A DNA stretch of 64,000 nt, from positions 1,054,001 through 1,118,000 of the forward strand of contig OW818688.1 of NCBI GenBank assembly GCA_942493265.1. Direction: 5' to 3'. The notes beneath the pieces were generated by a model. The model was not told the origin of the DNA. It did not search any database and saw only the letters and a list, made by a program, of their open reading frames with translations. Below are positions 27,139 through 36,279 of this stretch, in pieces. Origin of the DNA: UBA12481 sp942493265 (GTDB taxonomy: Bacteria > Bacteroidota > Bacteroidia > Bacteroidales > UBA12481). Each line of letters begins with the position of its first letter. The first letter of the stretch is position 1. A program made the translations under genes and the position numbers.

Positions 27139-28722
27139 TTACCTGTATTTAGCGGTCATATCAGTCACAACACTGGTAAGTATACCTTCCGATTTCTCGG
27201 TGATCTGGCCATTTCTCAGTTCGTCCATCATTTCGGGGTGCTTCATTTTCAAAAACTCCAGGAATTCGGATTCGAACTCACGGATTTTCCTGACCGGCAC
27301 ATCGGAAAGCAAGCCTCTGGTTCCGCAGAATAATATAGCTATCTGTTCTTCAACAGCATAGGGATTATGAAGATTTTGCTTCAGGATTTCAACGTTCCGG
27401 GCTCCTTTTCCAAGCACGTTCAGGGTGGCGGCATCGAGGTCGGAGCCGAATTTCGAGAAGGCTTCAAGCTCGCGGTACTGAGCCTGGTCGAGTTTCAGCA
27501 TCCCGGCAACCTTTTTCATAGCTTTTACCTGGGCGGCACCTCCAACCCTTGAAACAGAGATCCCGACGTTGATAGCCGGCCGGATACCTGCGTTAAAGAG
27601 TGCGGATTCAAGGAATATCTGTCCGTCGGTTATAGAGATCACGTTAGTTGGAATATAGGCTGATACGTCGCCTGCCTGGGTTTCGATGATTGGAAGGGCA
27701 GTAAGGGATCCGCCGCCTTTAACCATTGGCCTCAGCACCTCGGGAAGGTCGTTCATTTTAGCGGCTACTTCATCGCTGTCGATGACTTTGGCGGCTCTCT
27801 CCAGCAATCTGGAGTGGAGATAGAAAACATCACCCGGATAGGCTTCGCGACCCGGCGGACGGCGGAGCAACAGGGAAACTTCGCGGTAGGAAACAGCCTG
27901 TTTGGAAAGATCGTCATATACAATCAGGGCATCGCGGCCGGTATCGCGGAAAAATTCCCCGATGGCGGCGCCTGCGAAAGGTGCATAGAACTGAAGTGCA
28001 GCCGGATCACTTGCCGTAGCCATTACGATTACCGTATAAGGCATGGCGCCGTGCTCTTCAAGAGTTTTGGCGATCTGGGCAACAGTTGAGCCTTTCTGGC
28101 CGATGGCCACGTAAATGCAATAAACCGGTTTGCCCTTTTCAAAATTTTCACGCTGGTTGATGATCGTATCAATGGCAATGGCCGTTTTCCCGGTCTGGCG
28201 GTCGCCGATAATCAATTCACGCTGTCCACGGCCGATCGGGATCATGGCATCAATGGCTTTAATCCCGGTTTGCAGCGGCTGGTTAACCGGCTGACGGAAG
28301 ATAACCCCGGGAGCCTTACGCTCCAGCGGCAAGTCGATCAGGTCACCGGTAATCGGACCTTTACCATCGAGCGGATCGCCGATGGTATTTATTACGCGGC
28401 CCAACAGTCCCTCACCCACCAGGATCGAGGCAATTCTGCGTGTACGTTTTACATGGCTGCCTTCACCAATACCCACAGAGGGACCGAGCAGTACGGTACC
28501 CACATTATCCTCTTCCAGGTTAAGAACGATACCCATTACTCCGTTATCGAACTCCACCAACTCATTGCTTTGAACATTGGAAAGGCCATAGATACGGGCA
28601 ATTCCGTCTCCAACCTGCAATACGGTTCCAACTTCTTCGAAACTGGCATCGAGCTTCAATCCCTCCAGCTGCTGCCGTAATATCTGCGAAATTTCCGCCG
28701 GTTTAATGCTTGCCATGGTCAA
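27139..28722 (-). CDS. atpA: ATP synthase F1 alpha subunit
   Basis: The protein has 527 residues, or 525 if the second ATG at 28716 is used. The non-catalytic nucleotide site has P-loop GDRQTGKT at about residues 173-180. The arginine finger that completes the beta site is in NVGISVSRVGGAAQ. The N-terminal segment contacts delta. The gene starts immediately after the atpH stop. Confidence 0.98.
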   Translation of the reverse strand: MTMASIKPAEISQILRQQLEGLKLDASFEEVGTVLQVGDGIARIYGLSNVQSNELVEFDNGVMGIVLNLEEDNVGTVLLGPSVGIGEGSHVKRTRRIASILVGEGLLGRVINTIGDPLDGKGPITGDLIDLPLERKAPGVIFRQPVNQPLQTGIKAIDAMIPIGRGQRELIIGDRQTGKTAIAIDTIINQRENFEKGKPVYCIYVAIGQKGSTVAQIAKTLEEHGAMPYTVIVMATASDPAALQFYAPFAGAAIGEFFRDTGRDALIVYDDLSKQAVSYREVSLLLRRPPGREAYPGDVFYLHSRLLERAAKVIDSDEVAAKMNDLPEVLRPMVKGGGSLTALPIIETQAGDVSAYIPTNVISITDGQIFLESALFNAGIRPAINVGISVSRVGGAAQVKAMKKVAGMLKLDQAQYRELEAFSKFGSDLDAATLNVLGKGARNVEILKQNLHNPYAVEEQIAILFCGTRGLLSDVPVRKIREFESEFLEFLKMKHPEMMDELRNGQITEKSEGILTSVVTDMTAKYR

Positions 28723-29268
28723 TTATTTCTTTGATTCTCTTAATTCCTGTCTGATTCTCTTCAATTTCGACAGCACGCTGGCATCCAGCTGCTGATCCTC
28801 AAGGGTCAGAATAAATCCGCCGATGAGGGCTTCATTAGTTTCTGTTTTCATATCGATCCTGCGATGGCTTGAAACTTCCAGTTGTTTGGTAAGGCCTTCG
28901 AGGAATTTAACATCCACCGGAATAGCTGATTCAACCAATGCCTCCATGATACCCTGATCTGTTTTATACAATTCAGTGAACATCCGGCAGGTTGAAGCCA
29001 GGTTATTTTCCCGTCGGTGGTTTATCAGCAGCTTCAGAAAATCCAGGGAGATCGGCTCAATCGAACCGGTTAAGGCAATTTCAGCCATCCTGACTTTTTC
29101 AGATCCCGTGATAACCGGGCTCTCCAGCAGCCATTTGAATTCGGCTGAATCCGATAGCAATGCCATGAGCCTGGATAAATCCTGCTTAACCACTTCCACC
29201 TGATTCCGCTCTTTTGCCAACATAAAAAGAGCCCGTGCATATCTGGATGCTAATCTGCTGTCGTTCAT
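28723..29268 (-). CDS. atpH: ATP synthase F1 delta subunit
   Basis: The protein has 181 residues and links F1 to the peripheral stalk. The start SRLASRYARALFMLAKERNQ and the C-terminal KTETNEALIGGFILTLEDQQLDASV are typical of the delta/OSCP family. It begins 4 bp after atpF. Confidence 0.95.
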   Translation of the reverse strand: MNDSRLASRYARALFMLAKERNQVEVVKQDLSRLMALLSDSAEFKWLLESPVITGSEKVRMAEIALTGSIEPISLDFLKLLINHRRENNLASTCRMFTELYKTDQGIMEALVESAIPVDVKFLEGLTKQLEVSSHRRIDMKTETNEALIGGFILTLEDQQLDASVLSKLKRIRQELRESKK

Positions 29269-29272
29269 AGAA

Positions 29273-29767
29273 CTAATTCAATTTCAGATCGCTAAGCTGT
29301 TCTTTGATCAGGTTCTCCTGCTGGGTACGGTCCTTAAGTTCCCTTTTCAGGATCTTTTCGGCGATATCCACTGACAGGGAAGCCACCTGCTGCCTGATTT
29401 CATTGATAGCCGTAAGTTTTTCGCTTTCAATCTGGCGCTGGGCATGTTCAAAAACTTTAGCAGTTTCCAGAATGGCATCCTCCCGTGCTTTGGTGATCAT
29501 CTGGTCCCTGATCTGCCGGGCTTCGGCAATCAGCAGATCACGCTCGGCATGGGCTTCATGGAGCATCTTCTCATGATCGGATTTCAGACGCGCAATCCCT
29601 TCGCGGGCCTCGTCGGCCGACTGAAGGGCTTTTTCGATGGATTCATCACGCTCCCTGAGCATTTTAAGGACAGGTCCCCAGGCATATTTCCGCAGTATAA
29701 AAAACACGACGGAAAAAGCCAGAACCATCCAGAAAATCGTTCCGTAATCCGGTGATACTAGTCCCAT
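29273..29767 (-). CDS. atpF: ATP synthase Fo b subunit
   Basis: The protein has 164 residues. One N-terminal membrane helix (TIFWMVLAFSVVFFILRKYAW) is followed by a long charged coiled coil with many Glu, Arg and Ala, as in the peripheral stalk. There is one b gene, so the stalk is presumably a homodimer. Confidence 0.95.
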   Translation of the reverse strand: MGLVSPDYGTIFWMVLAFSVVFFILRKYAWGPVLKMLRERDESIEKALQSADEAREGIARLKSDHEKMLHEAHAERDLLIAEARQIRDQMITKAREDAILETAKVFEHAQRQIESEKLTAINEIRQQVASLSVDIAEKILKRELKDRTQQENLIKEQLSDLKLN

Positions 29768-29818
29768 ACTCTTAAATTTAAAACAGTTGCCATCCGGCAG
29801 AACCGGGTTACAACCTGA

Positions 29819-30082
29819 TTAACCAAGAAATACAATCAATAAGCAGACGATCATGGCGAAGAAGCAAGCTCCTTCAACCAAAGCAGCGGCAACAATCATA
29901 TTGGTTCTGATATCTCCAACCGATTCCGGCTGACGTGCGATGGCTTCCATAGCACCTTTACCAACCTGACCGATTCCGATACCAGCGCCGATAGCGGCCA
30001 ATCCGGATCCAATTGCAGCACCCATCGGGGCCATTGCTGCACCAGCAGCAGCCTGTAAGAACAATACTATAAAACTTAACAT
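29819..30082 (-). CDS. atpE: ATP synthase Fo c subunit
   Basis: The protein has 87 residues with two membrane helices. Helix one carries the glycine ladder (GAAIGSGLAAIGAGIGIG), the loop is ARQPE, and helix two carries the ion-binding Glu in AAALVEGACFFAM. The residues that hold sodium in Na+-type rings (a Gln in helix one and Ser-Thr after the Glu) are not there; Gly-Ala follows the Glu. Proton coupling is therefore expected. Confidence 0.95.
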   Translation of the reverse strand: MLSFIVLFLQAAAGAAMAPMGAAIGSGLAAIGAGIGIGQVGKGAMEAIARQPESVGDIRTNMIVAAALVEGACFFAMIVCLLIVFLG

Positions 30083-30112
30083 ACTCTTGAGGTATTTGGT
30101 GTTAATAATAAT

Positions 30113-31240
30113 CTAATGATGGTCCTCCACGCGTGCCATTCCGATATAGATAGCCGAGAGCAGGGTAAAAACGTAAGCCTGGATAAACGAAACAAGCAGT
30201 TCGAGCATTGTCATGAAAACATAGAATGCCACAGAAACAACGGATGAACCGTAACCGGCAATCCAGTGGATCTGTCCGAATATAAATATCATCACGATAA
30301 AGCTCAATGCGATAAAATGCCCGGCAAGGATATTGGCGAAGAGCCGGATACACAAAACCAGCGGTTTGGTGAACACGCCCAGCAATTCGATAAAGGGCAT
30401 CAGGGGAACCGGGAACTTCAGCCACCAGGGAACTCCGGGAGCATCAACAATATGCTTCCAGTAATTACGGTTTGAGCTGAATGTGGTTATGGCGAAGGTA
30501 AAAAGAGCAAGCAAAGCTGTTATGGCCACGTTACCGGTAACGTTTGCACCTCCGGGGGGAATCGGCACCAGGCCCATCAGGTTATTGATCAGGATAAAAA
30601 AGAATGCCGTTAACAGGTAGGGCATGAATTTTTCATACCGGTGAATACCGATCGAAGGAATCGCGATATCATCCCTGACGAACAGAATAACGGGTTCGAT
30701 GAGTGATTGGAATCCTGTAGGTGCCTTGCCGGGATTCCTGACATATTTTTTTGCCAGTGGGAGGAATATCAGCAGAAGCAGGATCATGCTCACAAGCATG
30801 GCAGCTACTGTTTTTGTGATGGATAGATCGATAGGGAGGGAGGCCTCTTCGTTGACTGTGCCGTCAGCACCAACCTCAACAATTTTCCCTTCATGCGGAC
30901 CTTCCTTTTCGAGGCGATAGCCTTTATAGGTTCCATGATGGAATCTTGAAGACATGAACACTGAGAGGCCTTTTTCCTTTGTATACAGAATCACCGGGAG
31001 GGGAATACTGATATGGGTTTCACCGATTTTCATGATGTGCCACTCATGGGCATCCATCACGTGCTCCATAATAAACTTACCGGCATCAAATTTTTTCGGC
31101 GTTTCGCTGTGCTCTTCAGGCTCCGGCCGGCCGTCCGGATTCCATGCCAGTAACCGGCTTCCGGGTGCCACCATCAGCAGCAGTATCCACGCAATATACA
31201 TCCATCTCTTCATTCCTGTTCGATTTCTGCAAGGTGCCAA
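30113..31240 (-). CDS. atpB: ATP synthase Fo a subunit
   Basis: The protein has 375 residues. It is longer than the usual 250-270 because of an N-terminal signal-like helix and about 120 extra residues with His-rich stretches (EHVMDAHEWHIMKIGE), as commonly seen in Bacteroidota. The conserved Arg of the proton channel is in KPLVLCIRLFANILAGHF. The end SFIQAYVFTLLSAIYIG is typical. It lies 15 bp after the small membrane gene. Confidence 0.95.
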   Translation of the reverse strand: MAPCRNRTGMKRWMYIAWILLLMVAPGSRLLAWNPDGRPEPEEHSETPKKFDAGKFIMEHVMDAHEWHIMKIGETHISIPLPVILYTKEKGLSVFMSSRFHHGTYKGYRLEKEGPHEGKIVEVGADGTVNEEASLPIDLSITKTVAAMLVSMILLLLIFLPLAKKYVRNPGKAPTGFQSLIEPVILFVRDDIAIPSIGIHRYEKFMPYLLTAFFFILINNLMGLVPIPPGGANVTGNVAITALLALFTFAITTFSSNRNYWKHIVDAPGVPWWLKFPVPLMPFIELLGVFTKPLVLCIRLFANILAGHFIALSFIVMIFIFGQIHWIAGYGSSVVSVAFYVFMTMLELLVSFIQAYVFTLLSAIYIGMARVEDHH

Positions 31241-31255
31241 ATGTATAAAAAAAAA

Positions 31256-31648
31256 CTATCGCTCCGCCTGATTTTTGGACTGCCGGTTAAGAGATCTTGA
31301 CTCAAAAACCATATATACCAGGTATATTATGAAGGTAGATCCGAGGAAAGGCAGGGCATGCTCCTTATGTAAAGCGGAGTATATAAACATGAAAGCCATC
31401 AGAATCAAAATTTTCACACCCTTGTATATAAGAAATGCCGAGTTGAATTTACTGAATTTCTGATCCAGCAGGCGGGTGAGGATCACCTGTCCGGCCGCCG
31501 TAACGAAAACCATTACAGCCAGGAGTATTGGCAGGATCGGAGGATACTGGCCCGGAAGAGCAAAACCAAAAACAATCCAGGCCACAATAATCAGGGCTGA
31601 TGTGACCAGGGCAAGTTCGATCCAGTATCTGGTATCTACGTGTTTCAT
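31256..31648 (-). CDS. Small membrane protein of the ATP synthase operon
   Basis: The protein has 130 residues with four hydrophobic segments (near residues 10-30, 37-57, 75-92 and 98-115). The C-terminus is basic and polar. It sits between atpZ and atpB, where other bacteria carry AtpI. The topology and place fit an AtpI-like assembly factor for the c-ring, but I see no AtpI signature, so the family is left open. Confidence 0.7.
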   Translation of the reverse strand: MKHVDTRYWIELALVTSALIIVAWIVFGFALPGQYPPILPILLAVMVFVTAAGQVILTRLLDQKFSKFNSAFLIYKGVKILILMAFMFIYSALHKEHALPFLGSTFIIYLVYMVFESRSLNRQSKNQAER

Positions 31649-31650
31649 AG

Positions 31651-31887
31651 TTAAATATCCTTAATCAGTAAATATAGGGAAATGAACAATCCGCCGACAG
31701 ATAACAGCAGGGTGAACAAAGGGAATCCGGTATTGATCCACTTATCCAGTTGCCATCCGATAAAAAAAGCGGTCAGAATGACCGCAATCAGTTTAAAAGC
31801 CAGATTGGAATAACGGGCATAATCCCGTAACGTCCGTTTTTCCTTTTCGAGCTTATTTGGGGGCGACAACTTCTTTCCGTTTTGCAT
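31651..31887 (-). CDS. AtpZ/AtpI-family protein
   Basis: The protein has 78 residues from the ATG at 31887. The frame is open further upstream, but that part only mirrors the bactofilin gene in another frame. The basic N-terminus (LEKEKRTLRDYARYSNLAF) leads into two membrane helices (KLIAVILTAFFIGWQLDKW and LFTLLLSVGGLFISLYLLI). This is the AtpZ pattern, associated with ATP synthase assembly and possibly Mg2+ or Ca2+ uptake. The start overlaps the bactofilin 3' end by 35 bp. Confidence 0.75.
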   Translation of the reverse strand: MQNGKKLSPPNKLEKEKRTLRDYARYSNLAFKLIAVILTAFFIGWQLDKWINTGFPLFTLLLSVGGLFISLYLLIKDI

Positions 31888-32230
31888 CGGGATCGGTGTC
31901 CATGCGGCAGGTTCCGGAGAATACTGCGCCAGGCTCAATAGCCAGTTTGCGCGTAACGATTTCGCCATTTATGCGGGCGGTGGCTTTAAGGCTCACCAGT
32001 TCAGCAGCGTGGATATTTCCGGCTATCTGACCGGATACCTCTAGGGTTTGGCAAATAATATCGCCTGTGATTTGCCCTGATGCTCCGATTACAACCTTTC
32101 CTTTGATATCCATTTTCCCGGTGAGCACGCCATCGATCCGGATACCCGAATTGGATTCAACATCTCCTTTTACCTGAGTTCCGGCAGAGATCAGGTTAAT
32201 CGCATTGGTTGATTCGATTTCTTTTGCCAT
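31853..32230 (-). CDS. Bactofilin
   Basis: The protein has 125 residues. The central right-handed beta-helix shows as short repeats with Gly and Ile/Val: ISAGTQVKGDVESNSGIRID, GVLTGKMDIKGKVVIGASG and QITGDIICQTLEVSGQIAGN. Bactofilins polymerise without nucleotide into filaments that shape the cell or place wall enzymes. No peptidase partner (M23) is adjacent. It stands between fabH and the ATP synthase genes. Confidence 0.9.
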   Translation of the reverse strand: MAKEIESTNAINLISAGTQVKGDVESNSGIRIDGVLTGKMDIKGKVVIGASGQITGDIICQTLEVSGQIAGNIHAAELVSLKATARINGEIVTRKLAIEPGAVFSGTCRMDTDPDAKRKEVVAPK

Positions 32231-32281
32231 AGCTTAGTATTTTCAGGTAAATGTAAAAAAAACCGGCTTATCAGCAAAGGT

Positions 32282-33274
32282 TTAAACAGGATCGTAAGCC
32301 CAGGTCAGATAAAGTGCTCCCCAGGTAAAACCACCTCCGAAGGCGGTAAGGATAAGCTGGTCACCCTTTTTAAGTTGTTTTTCATATTCCCACAAAACCA
32401 GCGGGATAGTTGCGGTGGTTGTATTTCCGTATTTCTGGATATTGACCATTACCCGACTGGGGTCCAATCCCATACGCCGGCCAACAGCCTCAATGATACG
32501 CAGGTTAGCCTGATGCGGAACCAGCCATAGCTTATCTGCCGGGAGGTTATGTTTCTCCATCATTTCAACGGAAATGTCGGCCATTTTGGAAACGGCCATT
32601 TTGAAAACCGGCTGACCGTCCTGGAACAGAAAATGCTCACGGGCGTCGACTGTTTCATGGGAGGCGGGCTTAACTGAACCGCCTGCTTTCAGATAGAGAT
32701 ATTTTCTTCCCGACCCGTCGGTACGCAATATATGATCCTGAACGCCATATTCAGCATTGGGTTCAAGAAGGACCACGCCTGCGCCATCACCAAAAAGCGG
32801 GCAGGTATTCCGGTCGGTATAATCGGTTATGGTTGACATTTTATCGGCGCCAATGCACAGAATCTTTTTTGCGCTTCCGGTTTCGATGAATTTTGATGCC
32901 ACAGCGAGCATATATACAAATCCTGAACAAGCTGCAGCCATGTCAAAGCTAAAGGCATTCCTGATCCCAACCTTGTCGCTGATAATGTTGGCGGTAGCCG
33001 GGAAAGCCATATCAGGGGTAACAGTGGTACAAATAACCATATCGATATCGTCGGGGTTAGTACCTGTTTTTTGCAACAGTTTTTTAACCGCTGGAACAGC
33101 CAGGTCGGAAGTTCCCAAACCGGGTTCCTTTAAAATATGACGTTCTCTGATTCCTGTCCGCGAAACGATCCATTCGTCGGAAGTATCCACCATCTTTTCC
33201 AGATCGGCGTTAGTCAGAATATCCGGGGGTGTGTAGGCCTCTACCCCGGTTATGGCCGCAAATATCTTTTGCAT
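32282..33274 (-). CDS. fabH: 3-oxoacyl-ACP synthase III
   Basis: The protein has 330 residues. It starts fatty acid synthesis by joining an acyl-CoA to malonyl-ACP. The catalytic triad is visible: Cys at about 116 (DMAAACSGFVYML), His in WLVPHQANLRIIEAV and Asn in YGNTTTATIPL. The ATG overlaps the plsX stop by one base. Confidence 0.96.
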   Translation of the reverse strand: MQKIFAAITGVEAYTPPDILTNADLEKMVDTSDEWIVSRTGIRERHILKEPGLGTSDLAVPAVKKLLQKTGTNPDDIDMVICTTVTPDMAFPATANIISDKVGIRNAFSFDMAAACSGFVYMLAVASKFIETGSAKKILCIGADKMSTITDYTDRNTCPLFGDGAGVVLLEPNAEYGVQDHILRTDGSGRKYLYLKAGGSVKPASHETVDAREHFLFQDGQPVFKMAVSKMADISVEMMEKHNLPADKLWLVPHQANLRIIEAVGRRMGLDPSRVMVNIQKYGNTTTATIPLVLWEYEKQLKKGDQLILTAFGGGFTWGALYLTWAYDPV

Positions 33275-34215
33275 TATTCGAATGCTTGCTTAAGTTTCTT
33301 AATTAAACCGGATTGAACCAGCTCACTGTTTTTAATCAGCATATTCTTAATGGCGAGTGGAGTTGATTTTCCATGCCCGATCAATACGGGAGATCCGATG
33401 CCGATAATCGGTATTCCGCCAAAATTCTCGTAATTATACTGCTCAAAGAAGGGATTTGAAAGGTTGAGCTTTTGAGTGAGATTATAAACCGACTCAGCAA
33501 GCTTAAGTACCACATTACCTACAAATCCTTCACAAACAACAACATCTGCCTTATCAGCAAATATCTCATTTCCTTCAACGTTTCCAATGAAGTTGAAATC
33601 TGTGCTGTCTTTCATCATCTGATAGGCGGCTTTGGTGAGCAGGTTACCTTTTTCCTCTTCTTCACCGATATTCAGCAGGCCGACTTTTGGATTATCGACA
33701 CCATGAACATGTTTGGAATAGAAGGATCCCATGATTGCATTCTGGTACATAACGTCGGGCCGGGCATCCGGATTGAGTCCGACATCCAGCAGGAGTGTAT
33801 ATTCATCCACCCCTTTGGGAATAGAAACGCCGATGCAGGGCCGTATGATTCCGGGAATGGATTTAACGGTGAACATGGCGCCCGCCATCATCGCACCGGT
33901 ATTTCCGGCGCTGCAGAATCCGTCAAGCTTTCCGGTGACCAGCATCTGGAATCCGACTCCCATGCTTGAATCTTTTTTCTGGGAAAAAGCTTTAACAGGA
34001 TGATCCCCCATACCGATAACTTCAGTGGTGGGTACAACAAGAAAATTGCCGGGGTCGAAGTTCTCCTCCCGGCAAATAGCTTCAATAGCATCCTTGTCGC
34101 CTAACAATACGATCTCAACTTCAGGCGGCAGTTCCTTTTTTGCCAGGATAGCCCCTAAGGTTGTTGCTCTGGGAGCGTGATCGCCCCCCATGATATCCAG
34201 ACCGATCTTCATCAT
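33274..34215 (-). CDS. plsX: Phosphate acyltransferase PlsX
   Basis: The protein has 313 residues, or 312 from the second Met. It makes acyl phosphate from acyl-ACP for phospholipid synthesis. The start MKIGLDIMGGDHAP and the motifs SAGNTGAMMAGAMF, LLDVGLNPDARP and VVCEGFVGNVVLKLAES identify it. It lies in the usual yceD-rpmF-plsX-fabH order. Confidence 0.96.
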   Translation of the reverse strand: MMKIGLDIMGGDHAPRATTLGAILAKKELPPEVEIVLLGDKDAIEAICREENFDPGNFLVVPTTEVIGMGDHPVKAFSQKKDSSMGVGFQMLVTGKLDGFCSAGNTGAMMAGAMFTVKSIPGIIRPCIGVSIPKGVDEYTLLLDVGLNPDARPDVMYQNAIMGSFYSKHVHGVDNPKVGLLNIGEEEEKGNLLTKAAYQMMKDSTDFNFIGNVEGNEIFADKADVVVCEGFVGNVVLKLAESVYNLTQKLNLSNPFFEQYNYENFGGIPIIGIGSPVLIGHGKSTPLAIKNMLIKNSELVQSGLIKKLKQAFE

Positions 34216-34241
34216 GATTCTCTGATCTGATGATTACCTGA

Positions 34242-34427
34242 CTAGGCGGTTACTTCCTTTTCGATAGCAAGTTTACCACGGTAATGTCCGCATTCCGGAC
34301 AAACACGGTGATACTGAACGGTAGCGCCGCAATTTGAACAAGTAGCCAACTGAGAAGGAGTAGCTTTGTAGTGAGTTCTACGCTTATTTCTTCTCTGTTT
34401 CGATGTTCTGTGCTTAGGATTTGGCAT
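34242..34427 (-). CDS. rpmF: Ribosomal protein L32
   Basis: The protein has 61 residues. The start MPNPKHRTSKQRRNKRRTHY is typical. A zinc site is formed by CSNCGATVQYHRVCPECGHY, two CxxC pairs. Zinc-free paralogues lack these cysteines, so this is the zinc form. Confidence 0.97.
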   Translation of the reverse strand: MPNPKHRTSKQRRNKRRTHYKATPSQLATCSNCGATVQYHRVCPECGHYRGKLAIEKEVTA

Positions 34428-34438
34428 GACGTAACAAT

Positions 34439-34948
34439 TTATTTAACACTTAATTTTTTCAATATATCGAGCATACCCGGATCGCAACCCGGTTTGCCGC
34501 CTGCTTTATCGGGATGAACCTTACGCATCGGCAGGCTGAGTATAACATACTCATAAAGATACTGTGATAAATTGATCTGGTAGGCTTCCTGAGGCAACCA
34601 AACCACATCAAATTCATCATCGTTATTTCCATCCCCGAATTTGCCGTACAGGTTAAATTCGCCTTCAATCGGCTGCTCATAATCTTCCAGGCAGCGGTCG
34701 CAAGGCAACATTACCCATCCGTCAAGCAGAAAATTGAACTCCAACTGGCGTTCACGCTTGGTCAATTCTATAGAAACAAGCACATCAGCCTTCTGGATTT
34801 CACTTTCGGGGAATAGTCCAAAGAACGCGTCATCTAGTTCAAATTCAAACTCATGCAGACCATTTGAATAAGAACTGAAAGGGATAATATATTCTGAAAA
34901 CCGTTTCAATCCTCTTTCAAAAAAATGTCCGGCAAAAGTATAAAACAA
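34439..34948 (-). CDS. YceD/DUF177 family protein
   Basis: The protein has 169 residues. The family signature is the CDRCLEDYEQPIEGEFNLYG segment with its Cys pair. The C-terminus is MRKVHPDKAGGKPGCDPGML. In plants and bacteria, members act in 23S rRNA or ribosome maturation. It leads the rpmF-plsX-fabH run, 11 bp before rpmF. The initial ATG could be earlier or later by a few codons. Confidence 0.88.
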   Translation of the reverse strand: MFYTFAGHFFERGLKRFSEYIIPFSSYSNGLHEFEFELDDAFFGLFPESEIQKADVLVSIELTKRERQLEFNFLLDGWVMLPCDRCLEDYEQPIEGEFNLYGKFGDGNNDDEFDVVWLPQEAYQINLSQYLYEYVILSLPMRKVHPDKAGGKPGCDPGMLDILKKLSVK

Positions 34949-35010
34949 TATCGGAATAAAAAAAAGATTTCAACAACAGGCAGGCTATTTGTTAGTTACT
35001 TCGCCGGGAG

Positions 35011-36213
35011 CTATTTTTTCAACACAATCCGGAAGGTGGTGCCCCGGTTGATTTCTGAATTCCTGACGAAAATTTTCCCGTTATGGTAGTTCTCGATGAT
35101 CCTTTTCACCAGTGAGAGGCCCAATCCCCAACCTCTTGCCTTGGTGGTATATCCGGGCTGGAAAACCACCTTGTAATTTGATTTGGGTATTCCCTTCCCG
35201 GAATCGCTGATATCCAGATAAACAACCTGGTTCTGGTCCCTGACAGAGATATTGATCTGGCCGTTGCCATCCATGGCATCGATGGCATTTTTGCAGATAT
35301 TTTCCACCACCCATTCAAAAAGGGTGAGGTTGAGCGGTACATAGAGTTCATCAAGATCGCCGAAATGCAATTCAAACCTGATTTTATCGGATACACGGTT
35401 TTGCAGGTACCTCACAGAATTTTCAAGCACACCGAGCAGATTTTCCGGCAACAGAACCGGAGTGGATCCGATTTTCGAGAAACGGTCGGCAATCGTCTCC
35501 AGCCTCTTCACATCCTTTTCCACCTCCCTGATGATTTCCGGACCGGCCTGTTCCATTTTCAAAAGCTCCACCCAGGCCATGAGGGAAGAGATGGGAGTGC
35601 CCAGCTGGTGTGCGGTTTCCTTCGACATTCCCACCCATACCTGATTTTGCTCGGCCAGTCGGGTAGAGCTGAACCCGAAGTAGGCGAGAAAAACAAACAG
35701 GAAAACAATAGCCAGCTGAATGATCGGATAAAATTGAATGCGGGTAAGGATATAAGAATCCTTATAGTAGAAAAATTGTTTTGAGTTGGGCATTTCCAGC
35801 AGGATCGGGTCGTGCTGCGCCTTCATTTTTTCCAACTGCCTGGCCAGATATTTTTTGCTTTTGGGTGCCAGGGAGGTAAGCGACCGGCCATCTTCAAGCG
35901 GTTGATTTTTATCATCATACAGCTTCAGATTCCTGGCAATCAGCATTTTCCCGCTTTCATCAACGGTGATTACCGGGATGGTGGTATTGTTTTTGATTAT
36001 ATCAATCAGAAAGTTGGCATAAGCGGCTTCCTCACCGGGATCAATGCTGAGCAATTGCGCAGTGGCAGCAACCCATGTTTCAATCTTCAGTTTTTCTTCA
36101 CGCTCGAGTTTGTTCACCATGGCATTGGTATACCACGATGTGGCGATCCCAATAATCAGAGCGCCCGCAAGAAGTAAAAATTTCCAGCGTTGCTTACGCG
36201 TATAAATATGCAA
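35011..36213 (-). CDS. Membrane sensor histidine kinase
   Basis: The protein has 400 residues. Two membrane helices (near 12-30 and 155-175) enclose a periplasmic sensor of about 125 residues. The H box is MSKETAHQLGTPISSLMAWV, with the phospho-His followed by QLGTP. The N box is WVVENICKNAIDAMDG, G1 is DSGKGIP and G2 is GWGLGLSLVKRI. There is no HAMP domain visible and no response regulator nearby, so it is an orphan kinase. This H-box type is common in Bacteroidota. Confidence 0.9.
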   Translation of the reverse strand: MHIYTRKQRWKFLLLAGALIIGIATSWYTNAMVNKLEREEKLKIETWVAATAQLLSIDPGEEAAYANFLIDIIKNNTTIPVITVDESGKMLIARNLKLYDDKNQPLEDGRSLTSLAPKSKKYLARQLEKMKAQHDPILLEMPNSKQFFYYKDSYILTRIQFYPIIQLAIVFLFVFLAYFGFSSTRLAEQNQVWVGMSKETAHQLGTPISSLMAWVELLKMEQAGPEIIREVEKDVKRLETIADRFSKIGSTPVLLPENLLGVLENSVRYLQNRVSDKIRFELHFGDLDELYVPLNLTLFEWVVENICKNAIDAMDGNGQINISVRDQNQVVYLDISDSGKGIPKSNYKVVFQPGYTTKARGWGLGLSLVKRIIENYHNGKIFVRNSEINRGTTFRIVLKK

Positions 36214-36279
36214 AACAGTCAGTATTAAGAATAACGAACAGTCTCAGGCTTCACAGATAAGTTAAAACGATATCAACCC

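Noticed and set aside
29819..30082. Sodium-coupled ATP synthase
   Set aside because: The helix-one Gln and the Ser-Thr after the ion-binding Glu, which are needed for Na+ binding, are absent from the c subunit.
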